This document shows, piece after piece, positions 29,328 through 37,818 of a stretch of 64,000 bases of DNA. Both the position numbers and the translations under genes were made by a program. Origin of the DNA: an uncultured Roseburia sp. (GTDB taxonomy: Bacteria > Bacillota_A > Clostridia > Lachnospirales > Lachnospiraceae). Within the stretch, counting starts at the first letter, position 1. Each line of letters opens with the position of its first letter. Below the pieces are notes generated by a model that saw only the letters and a program-made list of their open reading frames with translations, made no database searches and was not told the DNA's origin. The DNA is taken from positions 14,578 through 78,577 of the forward strand of contig CAAEAE010000112.1 of NCBI GenBank assembly GCA_900753715.1. Direction: 5' to 3'.

Positions 29328-30395
29328 ATGAAGATTGTGGTTTTAGCAGGTGGCCTCAGTACAGAAAGAGATGTTTCCTTTAAGACGGGAGATATGGTGG
29401 CAAAAGCATTGCGGGAGAATGGACATCAGGTTATTCTTCTGGATGTGTTTATGGGATATAGCGACAAGGAAGAAAACTTAGACGGTATTTTTGAGCGCGC
29501 CGAGGAAGTCAGCGTGAAGGTTTCCGGCATCCCGGAAATTGCCCCGGATTTGGCGAAGGTGAAGGCATCAAGAAAAGACCAGTCCGACAATTTCTTTGGA
29601 CCAAATGTAATTGCGCTTTGTCAGATGGCAGACGTCGTATTCATGGCACTTCACGGTGAGAATGGCGAGAACGGAAAAATTCAGGCTGCATTTGATTTAT
29701 TTGGCATCCGTTATACCGGAACCGGATATTTAAGCAGCGCGCTTGCGATGAATAAGGGTATGGCAAAACAGCTTTTCCTGGCAAACGGAATTCCGACACC
29801 AAAGGGACTTGCAGTCAAAAAGGCAGAGTGCGACAGAAGCATCGAGAAGTTGTCAGAGCATCTCGGACTCACCCTGCCGTGTGTGGTAAAACCATGCTGC
29901 GGTGGTTCAAGCATCGGTGTGTCCATTGTGCGCAGCGAGGAAGAATTTGGTGCAGCGCTTGAGGAAGCATTCCGCTGGGAAGAGGAGCTTGTCATTGAAG
30001 AGTATGTCGAGGGACGCGAATTTTCCGTTGGCGTGTTAGATGGAAAGGCACTTCCGGTTATTGAGATTGCCCCGGTACATGGATTTTATGACTACAAGAA
30101 TAAGTATAAAGCAGGAAGCGCAGTGGAAACCTGTCCGGCAGACCTTCCGGAAGAGGTTTCAGAGCAGATGAAGCGCTATGCGGAAAAAGTGGCAGAAGTG
30201 CTCGGATTAGATACCTATTCCCGTTCCGATTTCCTTTTAAATGGAAAGAATCAGATGTTCTGCCTCGAGGCAAATACGCTTCCGGGTATGACACCTACGA
30301 GTCTGCTTCCACAGGAGGCACAGGTGGTTGGAATGAACTTTAATCAGTTGTGTGAGAAAATCATAGAGCTTTCTCTGCGGAAATATAATAACTAA
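29328..30395 (+). CDS. ddl: D-alanine--D-alanine ligase
   Basis: 355 residues of the ATP-grasp family. It joins two D-Ala for the peptidoglycan precursor. Signs: GGLSTERDVS near the N-terminus, HGENGENGKIQA, the phosphate-binding CCGGSSIGVS loop (~187-196), and EANTLPGMTPTSL near 314-327 with metal-binding Glu and Asn. It is upstream of murF with a 32-bp gap, fitting a D-Ala-D-Ala synthesis and attachment operon. Confidence 0.95.
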   Translation: MKIVVLAGGLSTERDVSFKTGDMVAKALRENGHQVILLDVFMGYSDKEENLDGIFERAEEVSVKVSGIPEIAPDLAKVKASRKDQSDNFFGPNVIALCQMADVVFMALHGENGENGKIQAAFDLFGIRYTGTGYLSSALAMNKGMAKQLFLANGIPTPKGLAVKKAECDRSIEKLSEHLGLTLPCVVKPCCGGSSIGVSIVRSEEEFGAALEEAFRWEEELVIEEYVEGREFSVGVLDGKALPVIEIAPVHGFYDYKNKYKAGSAVETCPADLPEEVSEQMKRYAEKVAEVLGLDTYSRSDFLLNGKNQMFCLEANTLPGMTPTSLLPQEAQVVGMNFNQLCEKIIELSLRKYNN

Positions 30396-30427
30396 CAGAA
30401 GTAGAGGAAGAAGGAGCGGAGGCGCGT

Positions 30428-31834
30428 GTGAAAGACATGACATTAAGCCGTATTGCCACGGTGTGCGGCGGAACTTATTATGGAGACGAGAGCAAAAAGA
30501 ATGAAGAGATTGCAGGCGCTGTCATTGACAGCCGTCAGGTAGAACCGGGCTATCTGTTTATTCCAATTAAGGGAGAGCGCGTGGATGGACATACGTTTAT
30601 TCCGCAGGTTTTTACCAAAGGAGCCCTTGCAGTACTCTCAGAGCATACATTAGAGAATCCGGCAGGACCTTATATTCTTGTGGATTCCTGTGCGATGGCA
30701 ATGCAAAAGATTGCAGCAGCATACCGGAGAACGCTTGATGTGAAAGTGGTCGGGATTACCGGAAGTGTCGGAAAGACCAGCACCAAGGAAATGATTGCGT
30801 CTGTGTTGTCGCAGAAATACAATGTATTAAAGACAGAGGGAAATTTTAACAACGAAATCGGACTTCCGCTGACGATTTTTAAAATCAGAGAGGAACATGA
30901 GGTGGCAGTTCTTGAGATGGGAATTTCTCATTTTGACGAAATGCACCGCCTGGCGGAAATGGCGCAGCCGGATATCATGGTAATTACAAATATAGGATTA
31001 TGCCACCTTGAAAATCTGATTACCAGAGACGGAATCTTAAAGGCAAAGACGGAGAGTTTTGAACATCTGGCTGAGGATGGAATGGTCATTTTAAACGGAG
31101 ACGATGACAAACTTGCAACCGTATCCGAAGTCAATGGAAGAAGGCCGGTGTTCTACGGAATCGGAGCAGTTTCCGACGGAAGCATGGAGCATGGCTCCAC
31201 CGGAAATAAACGGGAAATTTTTGCAGAGAATGTGCGTACAGTTGGTCTGGAATCTACAGAATGTACGGTTCATCTTGGAAAAGAGGTATTTTCTGTGACA
31301 CTTCCGTTAGCGGGTGTGCATAATGTATACAATGCGCTGGCTGCGGCAGCGGTTGCAAGAGAACTCGGACTTACGGTGGAAGAGATGAAGCGTGGAATGG
31401 AGACAGTAAAGACCATCGGCGGCAGAAGTAATCTGATTGAGAAGGACGGTATGACAATTATTGATGACTGCTACAATGCAAATCCGGTTTCCATGCAGGC
31501 ATCTATCGAGGTGCTTTCCCATGCGGCTGGAAGAAAGATTGCAGTGCTCGGTGATATGGGAGAACTCGGAACAGAGGAGAAACATCTTCACTACAAAGTG
31601 GGCGCCTATTTCAAAGGAAAGAAGATTGATGCCCTGTTTGCAAGCGGCGCGCTTTCTGCTGAGACGGTACGAGGCGTAAAAGAAAACAGTCCTGCCACTG
31701 AAGTATTCTATTACGAAGACAAGGAAGCACTTGCGCAGGCGCTGAAAGATTACTGTAAGAAGGGCGATACGATTCTTGTAAAAGCCTCGCATTTTATGAA
31801 TTATCCAGAAATAGTAAAAGCATTGCTTTCCTAG
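30428..31834 (+). CDS. murF: UDP-N-acetylmuramoyl-tripeptide--D-alanyl-D-alanine ligase
   Basis: 468 residues from GTG 30428; GGAGG (30418-30422) and AAGGAG (30411-30416) precede it, while an internal ATG at 30437 is farther away. Mur ligase domains appear in order: N-terminal UDP-binding (IDSRQVEPGYLFIPI), central ATPase with P-loop GITGSVGKTSTK (~109-120), and C-terminal domain with DDCYNANP. It adds the D-Ala-D-Ala made by the adjacent ddl product to the UDP-MurNAc-tripeptide. Confidence 0.95.
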   Translation: MKDMTLSRIATVCGGTYYGDESKKNEEIAGAVIDSRQVEPGYLFIPIKGERVDGHTFIPQVFTKGALAVLSEHTLENPAGPYILVDSCAMAMQKIAAAYRRTLDVKVVGITGSVGKTSTKEMIASVLSQKYNVLKTEGNFNNEIGLPLTIFKIREEHEVAVLEMGISHFDEMHRLAEMAQPDIMVITNIGLCHLENLITRDGILKAKTESFEHLAEDGMVILNGDDDKLATVSEVNGRRPVFYGIGAVSDGSMEHGSTGNKREIFAENVRTVGLESTECTVHLGKEVFSVTLPLAGVHNVYNALAAAAVARELGLTVEEMKRGMETVKTIGGRSNLIEKDGMTIIDDCYNANPVSMQASIEVLSHAAGRKIAVLGDMGELGTEEKHLHYKVGAYFKGKKIDALFASGALSAETVRGVKENSPATEVFYYEDKEALAQALKDYCKKGDTILVKASHFMNYPEIVKALLS

Positions 31835-31860
31835 AAAAACGCGCCCGAGGGCGCGTTTTT
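31835..31860. terminator. Bidirectional terminator between murF and plsC
   Basis: AAAAACGCGCCC and GGGCGCGTTTTT form a perfect 12-bp stem with a two-base gap. It serves both convergent genes. Confidence 0.95.
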
Positions 31861-32595
31861 CTATACCAATTCCTTATTCTTAACAAGCATTTCCTCAATG
31901 ATTCCCTGACAATGTGCACCGATTTTTTTGCGGGTTTCCTTATCAAGGCTGCCCGGATAAATCGGAGTTCCGTATTCCACAATTACGTGTGTCTTTTTTA
32001 CCTTCGGAAAATGATTTTCAAGAATTTCGGCAGAGTTTGTGATTGCCATTGGAACGATGGCGCATCCAGTCTTTTCTGCCATTTTAAAGCTGCCCTCTTT
32101 AAAAGGAAGCATCAGGTCGTCTGTTTTATTCCGAGTACCTTCCGGGAAGATACATACGGAAATGCCGTTTTTGATATTTTCGATTCCGGCGAGAATCGTC
32201 TTTAAAGCTTCCTTTACATCCTTACGGTTGATAAACAGGCAATGAAGTCTGCGCATCCAGGTGGAGAGCAGCGGAATTTTCTCCATCGTGTTTTTTGCAA
32301 CATAGCCGGTCAGACCCGGACACCTTGCGTAGGTGATAATGATGTCAAAATAGCTTCTGTGATTTCCAATATAGAGAACCGCTTCATCTTTTGGAACATT
32401 TTCTTCACCGATGACGGTAACCTTGGTTCCACAGATAAAAAGAATCACGCGGAATGCCCACTGTACCATACGAAGCTGGCTGAGTTCCGCCGCCTTCGGA
32501 TTGATTTTGTGGATAATCCACTCGACTCCTAACACGGGAATACCGAGAATCAGATAAAGAATTGCAAAAAGTAGTGCCAAAATTGCTCGAATCAT
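31861..32595 (-). CDS. plsC: 1-acyl-sn-glycerol-3-phosphate acyltransferase
   Basis: 244 residues. An N-terminal hydrophobic anchor (ALLFAILYLILGIPVLGV) is followed by the acyltransferase motif HX4D (His79-Asp84 in NHRSYFD) and the substrate motif FPEGTR (150-155). It makes phosphatidic acid at the membrane. Start ATG at 32595-32593. It shares a terminator with murF. Confidence 0.93.
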   Translation of the reverse strand: MIRAILALLFAILYLILGIPVLGVEWIIHKINPKAAELSQLRMVQWAFRVILFICGTKVTVIGEENVPKDEAVLYIGNHRSYFDIIITYARCPGLTGYVAKNTMEKIPLLSTWMRRLHCLFINRKDVKEALKTILAGIENIKNGISVCIFPEGTRNKTDDLMLPFKEGSFKMAEKTGCAIVPMAITNSAEILENHFPKVKKTHVIVEYGTPIYPGSLDKETRKKIGAHCQGIIEEMLVKNKELV

Positions 32596-32634
32596 GGTAA
32601 AAATCCTTTCTGGTTATAAATCATGAAATTTCAA

Positions 32635-32810
32635 TGCGCAGTGCAAAGCTTCTGGCTCTGTTGCGTGATAATGCGCAGTGCCAGCCAGGAAACCCAAGGG
32701 GTTCCCTGGCTGTCGGGCGTTCGCCCTACCCATCCGTCAGCTTTTCACTTTTCCTGCGCAAGCGCAGAACCGTGCAAAGCCTCCGTCTGGCACTGCTCAT
32801 TGCTTATTCA
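32635..32810. repeat. Intergenic cluster of short repeats and a hairpin
   Basis: The roughly 315-base gap between plsC and the PrcB-like gene has no convincing gene. It holds GCGCAGTGC-type repeats (near 32636 and 32673), two copies of GTGCAAAGC, and a hairpin CAGCCAGGAAACCC / GGGGTTCCCTGGCTG (32682-32712). CCGTCTGGCACTGCTC (32783-32798) recurs as its exact reverse complement at 37239-37254, so this is probably a dispersed chromosomal repeat family. Confidence 0.6.
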
Positions 32811-32910
32811 CATTATATAAAGTATACCACGGAAAAACAACAAAGAAAAAGGCATATTTTTCATCTGTTTGGAATAAGATGATATAGAAGTGAATGAGTG
32901 GGTGGATGGC

Positions 32911-33360
32911 ATGGAGAAAGCAAGACGGGAAATTCCCGGCGGAATCTATGAAATGTGCATGATAGGTATTTTCGTGCTGCTCGTAATAATTTGCGGGGCG
33001 GTCGGCGGATGCAGCATTGAGGAAGGGAATCGCACGAAAGTCCGTGACCTTTCTTATGAGATACTGGAAGAAGCTGCGATACCGGAGGAACTGCTTGACC
33101 AGATTGAGGAAAAAAAGACAGCGGATTTTAAGATGAGTTATACGGATGATGAATATCTATACATTGTCCATGGATACGGCGAACAGGAGACAGGAGGCTA
33201 CAGTATCTGTGTGAAAGAGTTGTATCTGACCTCAAATGCAGTGATTTTTGATACAGAACTGATTGGTCCGAGAAAAGGGGAAAATGCCAGCGCAAGTCCA
33301 AGCTATCCGTACATTGTGATTCGGACAGAGCCGTTGGGGGAAAGTGTTATTTTTGAATAA
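32911..33360 (+). CDS. PrcB-like membrane-anchored protein
   Basis: 149 residues from ATG 32911; a GTG at 32890 is an alternative start. A single N-terminal hydrophobic segment (MCMIGIFVLLVIICGAVGGC) could be a signal anchor or lipoprotein signal with the Cys at its end. The C-terminal ~80 residues (GGYSICVKELYLTSNAVIF, SYPYIVIRT) match the PrcB C-terminal domain, named from a Treponema protease complex subunit. The domain is common in Clostridia surface proteins. No partner protease gene is adjacent. Confidence 0.65.
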   Translation: MEKARREIPGGIYEMCMIGIFVLLVIICGAVGGCSIEEGNRTKVRDLSYEILEEAAIPEELLDQIEEKKTADFKMSYTDDEYLYIVHGYGEQETGGYSICVKELYLTSNAVIFDTELIGPRKGENASASPSYPYIVIRTEPLGESVIFE

Positions 33361-33401
33361 AAATAAATTTTCTTAAAACTTATATTTGTAAAATATTTTG
33401 T

Positions 33402-33430
33402 TTGACAAAAATTTAACGCAGTGCTATACT
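33402..33430 (+). promoter_or_regulatory. Strong sigma-A promoter of veg
   Basis: TTGACA (33402-33407), 17-base spacer, TATACT (33425-33430) preceded by TGC. Strong promoters are typical of veg in Firmicutes. Confidence 0.85.
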
Positions 33431-33487
33431 AAAGCACAGAGAATTCGGTGACGAGGATGAGATAAAGCCGAATCAGGGAGGGGACAT

Positions 33488-33730
33488 ATGCAACAGACAG
33501 ATATCAGTAAAGTTCGGGCTTCCGTACATCAGCAGTGTGGCAGTAAAGTTATGATCCAGCTCGACAGAGGACGCAATAAGGTAGACATCCAGGAAGGCGT
33601 GATTCAGAAGGCATATCCCAGTGTTTTCACCGTTCTGGTGCGTGATGAGAGAGAGGAGAATCCACCACAGTTATTATCGTTCAGTTATTCAGACATTATT
33701 ACAAGAGATATCCGCATGAAACTTTGCTAG
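33488..33730 (+). CDS. veg: Veg family protein
   Basis: 80 residues matching the Veg family: DISKVRASVHQQCGSKVMIQ, GRNKVDIQEGVIQKAYPSVF, FSYSDIITRDI. Veg proteins form an SH3-like barrel and influence biofilm regulation in Bacillus. RBS GGGAGGGG precedes ATG 33488. Length is standard. The SPOCS-LysM gene follows. Confidence 0.93.
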   Translation: MQQTDISKVRASVHQQCGSKVMIQLDRGRNKVDIQEGVIQKAYPSVFTVLVRDEREENPPQLLSFSYSDIITRDIRMKLC

Positions 33731-33756
33731 TGCGGACAATTGAACAGAGACATATT

Positions 33757-33805
33757 TTCCCCCGGCGATGAATAAGATAGAGACAAAGATTCACGCACGG
33801 GGGAA
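33757..33805 (+). promoter_or_regulatory. Hairpin covering the RBS of the SPOCS-LysM gene
   Basis: TTCCCCC (33757-33763) can pair with GGGGGAA (33799-33805). The 3' arm is the only Shine-Dalgarno-like sequence before ATG 33811, so the stem would hide the RBS or end veg transcription at the following T run. Confidence 0.5.
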
Positions 33806-33810
33806 TTTTT

Positions 33811-35370
33811 ATGGAGTTAAAACGGATTATACTGCATAGAAGACAGGAAAAAGGAAATGCAGTCAGCCAGATTACGCTGGACGATGACTATAATGTGCCG
33901 GATTACCGGCCGGACATTGTAAAGGTACTGAAGGAAAAGGGAGAGCTTCGTTTTGACGAAGTAAAAGCCGGAAACAGTGCACTCTGGGTGAAGGGAAGTC
34001 TGAACTTTAAGGTGCTTTACCGAAGTGAACAGGAGAATGGAGGGATCAGCTGCCTGCGCGGAGAAATCCCTTTTCAGGAAAAACTGAATATGGATGGATT
34101 ACAGGACTATGAACCGGTTCGCGTGCAGGGAGAGGTCGAGGACATCACCATCGGCGTTATCAATTCCAGAAAACTGAATGTGCGTGCGGTCGTTGTCTTA
34201 CGTGCCGTAGCGGAGGAAGAGCGGACGGAGGAACTGACCTGCGGACTTGAGGACGGAGAGGAGTATGAGCAGAAATTTAAGGAGCGCGAGGTACTACAGT
34301 TATTGCTGGCAAAAAAAGATATTTGCAGGCAGAAAAATGAAATTGTGCTTCCTTCAAGCAAACCGAATGTCCGGGAAATCCTCTGGCGCAGCATTGAACT
34401 TCGCAACGTGGAAAGCCGTCTGGGAGACGGGCGTGCGGGTGTGACCGGAGAAATCCTTTTATCGGTGCTCTACAGCGATGAGGAGGACGGCGACAGACTT
34501 CAGTGGTATGAGACGACGGTTCCGCTTGATGCCGGCACGGAGTGTGAACTTGACGAGACAGATGTGGTACATCGAATCCGGGCGGTCCCGGCGTCTATGG
34601 AAGTGGAAGTAAAGCCGGATTATGACGGAGAGGAACGGATACTGGTGCTTGAGCTTGCCTTAGAGCTTGACATCCGTGTATGGCGGGAAGAGCGTGTAGA
34701 ACTGTTAGACGATTTGTATTCCCTGAAAAAAGAAGTTGTGCCAATTCGTAAAGAGCATAAAACAGAAAGACTTCTGGTTAAAAATTATGCCAAGAGCCGG
34801 CTTGCGGAGACGATTGAACTGACGGAGCAGCAGGAAAAAATATTGCAGATATGTGCCTGTGAAGGAAAGGCAGTGATTGAACGGGAAGAGCTGACACCGG
34901 AGGGCGTGCTTGCGGAAGGAATTGTTCAGGTGGAGCTGCTTTACATAACGACGGATGACCATATGCCGGTTGGCGTCGTAAAAGAAATCTTCCCGTTCCG
35001 GCAGGTTGTGGAGGTCTCCGATATGCCGGCACAGACGCGGGTGGAATTAGATGGCGGTATTGAGCAGTTGTCTGCCATTATGCTTGACCAGGAACATATT
35101 GAAATCAAAGCACTCATTCATCTGGACTTGATGGCATTTGCGGAGGAGACGGCAGACAACATCGAATCTATCGAGGAAAAAGCACTTGATATGGAGAAGC
35201 TGAAAAATAGTCCGGGACTTACCGGATATATTGCAAGGGAAGGGGATGAGCTGTGGAATATTGCAAAAGAAAATCATACTACGGTGCGTTCCATCATGAA
35301 TACAAATCCTATCAAGGGAGAGAGACTTTCTGCGGGAGAACGCATCCTGATTGTAAAACAGGTCGGATAA
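33811..35370 (+). CDS. SPOCS (DUF3794) and LysM protein
   Basis: 519 residues, no signal peptide. Repeated SPOCS/DUF3794 domains cover about 30-140, 170-290 and 330-430, seen as alternating hydrophobic strands such as LNMDGLQDYEPVRVQGEVED. A C-terminal LysM domain (~470-519; YIAREGDELWNIAKENHTT) binds peptidoglycan. DUF3794-LysM proteins are linked to spore coat/cortex in Clostridia (family knowledge), so this supports a sporulating host. It is followed by a hairpin terminator. Confidence 0.87.
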   Translation: MELKRIILHRRQEKGNAVSQITLDDDYNVPDYRPDIVKVLKEKGELRFDEVKAGNSALWVKGSLNFKVLYRSEQENGGISCLRGEIPFQEKLNMDGLQDYEPVRVQGEVEDITIGVINSRKLNVRAVVVLRAVAEEERTEELTCGLEDGEEYEQKFKEREVLQLLLAKKDICRQKNEIVLPSSKPNVREILWRSIELRNVESRLGDGRAGVTGEILLSVLYSDEEDGDRLQWYETTVPLDAGTECELDETDVVHRIRAVPASMEVEVKPDYDGEERILVLELALELDIRVWREERVELLDDLYSLKKEVVPIRKEHKTERLLVKNYAKSRLAETIELTEQQEKILQICACEGKAVIEREELTPEGVLAEGIVQVELLYITTDDHMPVGVVKEIFPFRQVVEVSDMPAQTRVELDGGIEQLSAIMLDQEHIEIKALIHLDLMAFAEETADNIESIEEKALDMEKLKNSPGLTGYIAREGDELWNIAKENHTTVRSIMNTNPIKGERLSAGERILIVKQVG

Positions 35371-35543
35371 AAAGCGTATTTGGGTGGAACAGGCATGATT
35401 TTGGTCGTGCCTGTTCTTTCATTTATTTCCCAGCCCCAAAAGTCCTCCTCGGAGCGCAGGTCACGTTCAAATTGCAAAACATCGGGAATGAGGTCTTTTG
35501 TGTATTGTTTGATATCTACTAAGGTTGTGTCCGTTGTCGCCAT
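35274..35543 (-). pseudogene. Remnant minus-strand gene (N-terminus of a possible GNAT protein)
   Basis: An 89-codon ORF starts with ATG at 35543-35541, seven bases from GAGGAGGT. Its first ~42 residues (VDIKQYTKDLIPDVLQF, SEEDFWGWEINE) look like a true N-terminus and tentatively recall GNAT acetyltransferases. The rest is antisense to the SPOCS-LysM terminator and 3' end, so it is unlikely to be native. It appears to be a gene truncated by rearrangement while keeping its promoter and RBS. If translated it yields a chimeric short protein. Confidence 0.45.
35387..35428 (+). terminator. Intrinsic terminator after the SPOCS-LysM gene
   Basis: GAACAGGCA (35387-35395) pairs with TGCCTGTTC (35408-35416), followed by TTTCATTTATTT. 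It lies inside the antisense remnant ORF described next. Confidence 0.7.
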
Positions 35544-35570
35544 AATTGTTACCTCCTCAAAATAGCAGCT

Positions 35571-35612
35571 AATTGCTATATGCTATGATAGCAATTAATT
35601 TTTTTATGTCAA
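35571..35612 (-). promoter_or_regulatory. Promoter and dyad of the remnant minus-strand gene
   Basis: Minus-strand TTGACA (complement of 35607-35612), 16-base spacer, TATCAT (complement of 35585-35590). AATTGCTA (35571-35578) and TAGCAATT (35589-35596) form a perfect dyad over the -10, a typical repressor site. Confidence 0.6.
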
Positions 35613-35768
35613 CGGATTCTTCGCGATATTTCAACAGACGTATAAGTGCACTGCTAAATAGTGGAATTTTTTCAAGTAAAATAATGGAAAAACTAACAAT
35701 TTCACAAGGTATATGCTAAAATAGGGATGGCAATACCGAAGGAAAGATGTTAGAAAGGATTACGCTTG

Positions 35769-37181
35769 ATGAAATTTACAGAAGCGATGAAACGTTATAA
35801 AAGACAACTGGCCGCAGCATTAGCGGTAACTCTTGGACTTGGATGCTATTATCCGGTACAGGCATCAAAAGTGTCTGATAAGACCGAGACAAAGCAGAAT
35901 GTCCAGAACAAAAAAGAAGATGCAGAGAACAAAAGAGATGAGGCGGCGGAAAACCTCGACAGCATCAATCAGGAGATTGAAGACATTCAGGGTGTGCAGA
36001 GCGGACTGTACGAAGAAATGGAAACCTATGACCAGGAACTGATTACACTTTTGACGGATATGGATTTGCTCAAGCAGGATATCAGCAACAAAGAGGATGA
36101 CATTGCACAGGCAGCGGAAGACCTTGAACAGGCAAAAGAAGAGGAACAGACGCAATATGAGGCAATGAAGGTCCGCATCCAGTATATGTATGAGAATGGA
36201 AATCAGGATTTCTGGACGGCATTAATCGGTTCAAAGAGCATCACAGAACTTTTAAACCGTGCAGAATATGCCTCGGAGGTTTACAATTACGATAGAAAGC
36301 TGTTAGAGGAGTATCAGGATGCGGTCGCGCAGGTGGAGGAATTGCAGGAACAGTATGCGTCAGAGCTGTCTGAAATGGAAGAACTGCAGATAAGTTTTGA
36401 GGAACAGCAGACCGAGCTGGAGGGAATGATTGCAAAGAAACGTGCACAGATTGCCGATTTTGATACACAGCTTGCCAATGCAAAGACGCTCGCTGCGCAG
36501 TATGCCCAGACGGTGCGTAAGCAGAACCAGATTATTGCAAAACAGGAGACAAAACTGGCACAGATTGCAGAAGAGGAACGCCAGGCGAAGTTAGAGGAAG
36601 AACGCCGTAAGGCAGAGGCACAGCAGAATACCGAGACTGGCAGCACAGAGGCAGGAAGCACAGAAAGCAGCAATACCGAGACCGGCAGTACCGAGAGTGG
36701 CGGAAGCAGTACATCCGATGGAACAGGTTCGAGTGGCAGTACTTCAAACGGCAGTGGCTCAAGCGGAAGCAGTTCGGATAGTAACTCCGGCGGAAATGGT
36801 CTTACCAACAGTGACTTAGACCCAGGATACGCGACAAATGTAAGCGGAACGGAAGTTGTAAACTATGCGAGCAAGTTCGTGGGAAACCCATATGTCTATG
36901 GCGGAAACAGTCTGACAGAAGGAACGGACTGCTCCGGATTTGTCAATCTGGTGTATGCACATTTTGGAATTTCAGTGCCGCGTGATTCGTATTCCCTTCG
37001 CAGTGCCGGAAAGACTGTCAGCTATGAAAATGCAAAGGCAGGAGATATCATTTGTTATGCGGGACATGTGGCAATCTATATGGGAAACGGCAAGATTGTC
37101 CATGCGTCCACTCCGTCGACCGGAATTAAATACGGTACGGCAACTTATCGTACCATTTTGTCTGTGCGGCGTGTACTCTGA
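35769..37181 (+). CDS. Secreted NlpC/P60 peptidoglycan endopeptidase with coiled coil
   Basis: 470 residues from ATG 35769 (AAAGGA upstream). A signal peptide (~1-31, ending PVQA) is followed by a long coiled coil (~40-290) of the PcsB/CwlO type. Next comes a low-complexity Ser/Thr/Gly/Asn linker (~295-355) and a C-terminal NlpC/P60 domain with catalytic Cys388 (TDCSGF), His433 (GHVAIY) and His445 (KIVHAS). It would cleave stem peptides during growth or division, with the coiled coil giving control, as in CwlO/PcsB proteins regulated by FtsEX (family knowledge). Confidence 0.93.
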   Translation: MKFTEAMKRYKRQLAAALAVTLGLGCYYPVQASKVSDKTETKQNVQNKKEDAENKRDEAAENLDSINQEIEDIQGVQSGLYEEMETYDQELITLLTDMDLLKQDISNKEDDIAQAAEDLEQAKEEEQTQYEAMKVRIQYMYENGNQDFWTALIGSKSITELLNRAEYASEVYNYDRKLLEEYQDAVAQVEELQEQYASELSEMEELQISFEEQQTELEGMIAKKRAQIADFDTQLANAKTLAAQYAQTVRKQNQIIAKQETKLAQIAEEERQAKLEEERRKAEAQQNTETGSTEAGSTESSNTETGSTESGGSSTSDGTGSSGSTSNGSGSSGSSSDSNSGGNGLTNSDLDPGYATNVSGTEVVNYASKFVGNPYVYGGNSLTEGTDCSGFVNLVYAHFGISVPRDSYSLRSAGKTVSYENAKAGDIICYAGHVAIYMGNGKIVHASTPSTGIKYGTATYRTILSVRRVL

Positions 37182-37197
37182 TATGCGTGCGTTGTAT

Positions 37198-37226
37198 TTG
37201 TAATTTCTGGAAAAAAGTGGTATCAT
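37198..37226 (+). promoter_or_regulatory. Promoter of the yqeY-type gene
   Basis: TTGTAA (37198-37203), 17-base spacer, TATCAT (37221-37226) with TGG before it. It leaves a leader of about 150 bases filled by repeats. Confidence 0.6.
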
Positions 37227-37298
37227 GTGTGTAGCAACGAGCAGTGCCAGACGGGAAGGCGAAGCATTTTCGAGATGCACTGCCCAGATAGATGGAAA

Positions 37299-37375
37299 TT
37301 TTGCTTCGCAAAACAAGGAGGCAAATCCTCTCCTCGTCCAACGGGACTCGGATTTTGCTTCGCAAAACAAGGAGG
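37299..37375 (+). repeat. 54-bp RBS-carrying tandem repeat, locus 1 (two copies)
   Basis: Hairpin TTTTGCTTCGCAAAA occurs at 37299-37313 and 37353-37367, each followed by CAAGGAGG (37314-37321 and 37368-37375); the period is 54 bases. Between them is CAAATCCTCTCCTCGT, whose CCTCTCC is complementary to GGAGG. The second GGAGG is the RBS of the gene starting at 37381. The same unit occurs at 41764 and 58726. Confidence 0.9.
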
Positions 37376-37380
37376 ATTTT

Positions 37381-37818
37381 ATGCAGTTTGAACAGTTACA
37401 AAAAGATATGATTGCAGCAATGAAGGCAAGAGATAAAGTGCGTAAGGACGCAATTTCCACGCTGGTTTCAGCAGCAAAAAAGGCAGCGATTGATGAGGGC
37501 TGCAGGGATGACATCAAGGAAGAATTGGTAGACCGTGTCATCTTAAAGGAAATCAAATCCGTAAAGGAGCAGATTGATACCTGTCCGGATTCCAGAGAGG
37601 ACTTAAAGGAAGAGTATCAGACACGCTATGACATCTTTATGGAATATGCGCCGAAAATGATGTCCGCAGAGGAAGTAGAGGCGTTTATCAAAGAAAAATT
37701 TGCGGATGTTCTTGCAGGAAAAAACAAAGGCATGATTATGAAAAATGTAATGCCGGAATTAAAGGGAAAGGCTGACGGAAGCGTCATTAACCAGGTGGTG
37801 GCAAAACTTTGTCAGTAA
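37381..37818 (+). CDS. GatB/YqeY domain protein
   Basis: 145 residues from ATG 37381, five bases after the repeat-borne CAAGGAGG. An in-frame start far upstream (37225) would translate the repeat and is rejected. The protein is the stand-alone YqeY form: helical N-domain (MQFEQLQKDMIAAMKARDK, ISTLVSAAKKAAID) and small tail domain (KNKGMIMKNVMPELKGKADG). The tail domain is shared with GatB of the tRNA amidotransferase, where it contacts tRNA. Function of stand-alone YqeY is unclear. It overlaps the next gene by ten bases. Confidence 0.93.
   Translation: MQFEQLQKDMIAAMKARDKVRKDAISTLVSAAKKAAIDEGCRDDIKEELVDRVILKEIKSVKEQIDTCPDSREDLKEEYQTRYDIFMEYAPKMMSAEEVEAFIKEKFADVLAGKNKGMIMKNVMPELKGKADGSVINQVVAKLCQ

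Noticed and set aside
36600..36830. Repetitive DNA in the NlpC/P60 gene
   Set aside because: Codes for a Ser/Thr/Gly linker; low-complexity protein rather than a DNA element.
37225..37380. Extended reading frame upstream of the yqeY gene
   Set aside because: It translates the 54-bp repeat; the proper start ATG 37381 has an ideal RBS and matches the family N-terminus.
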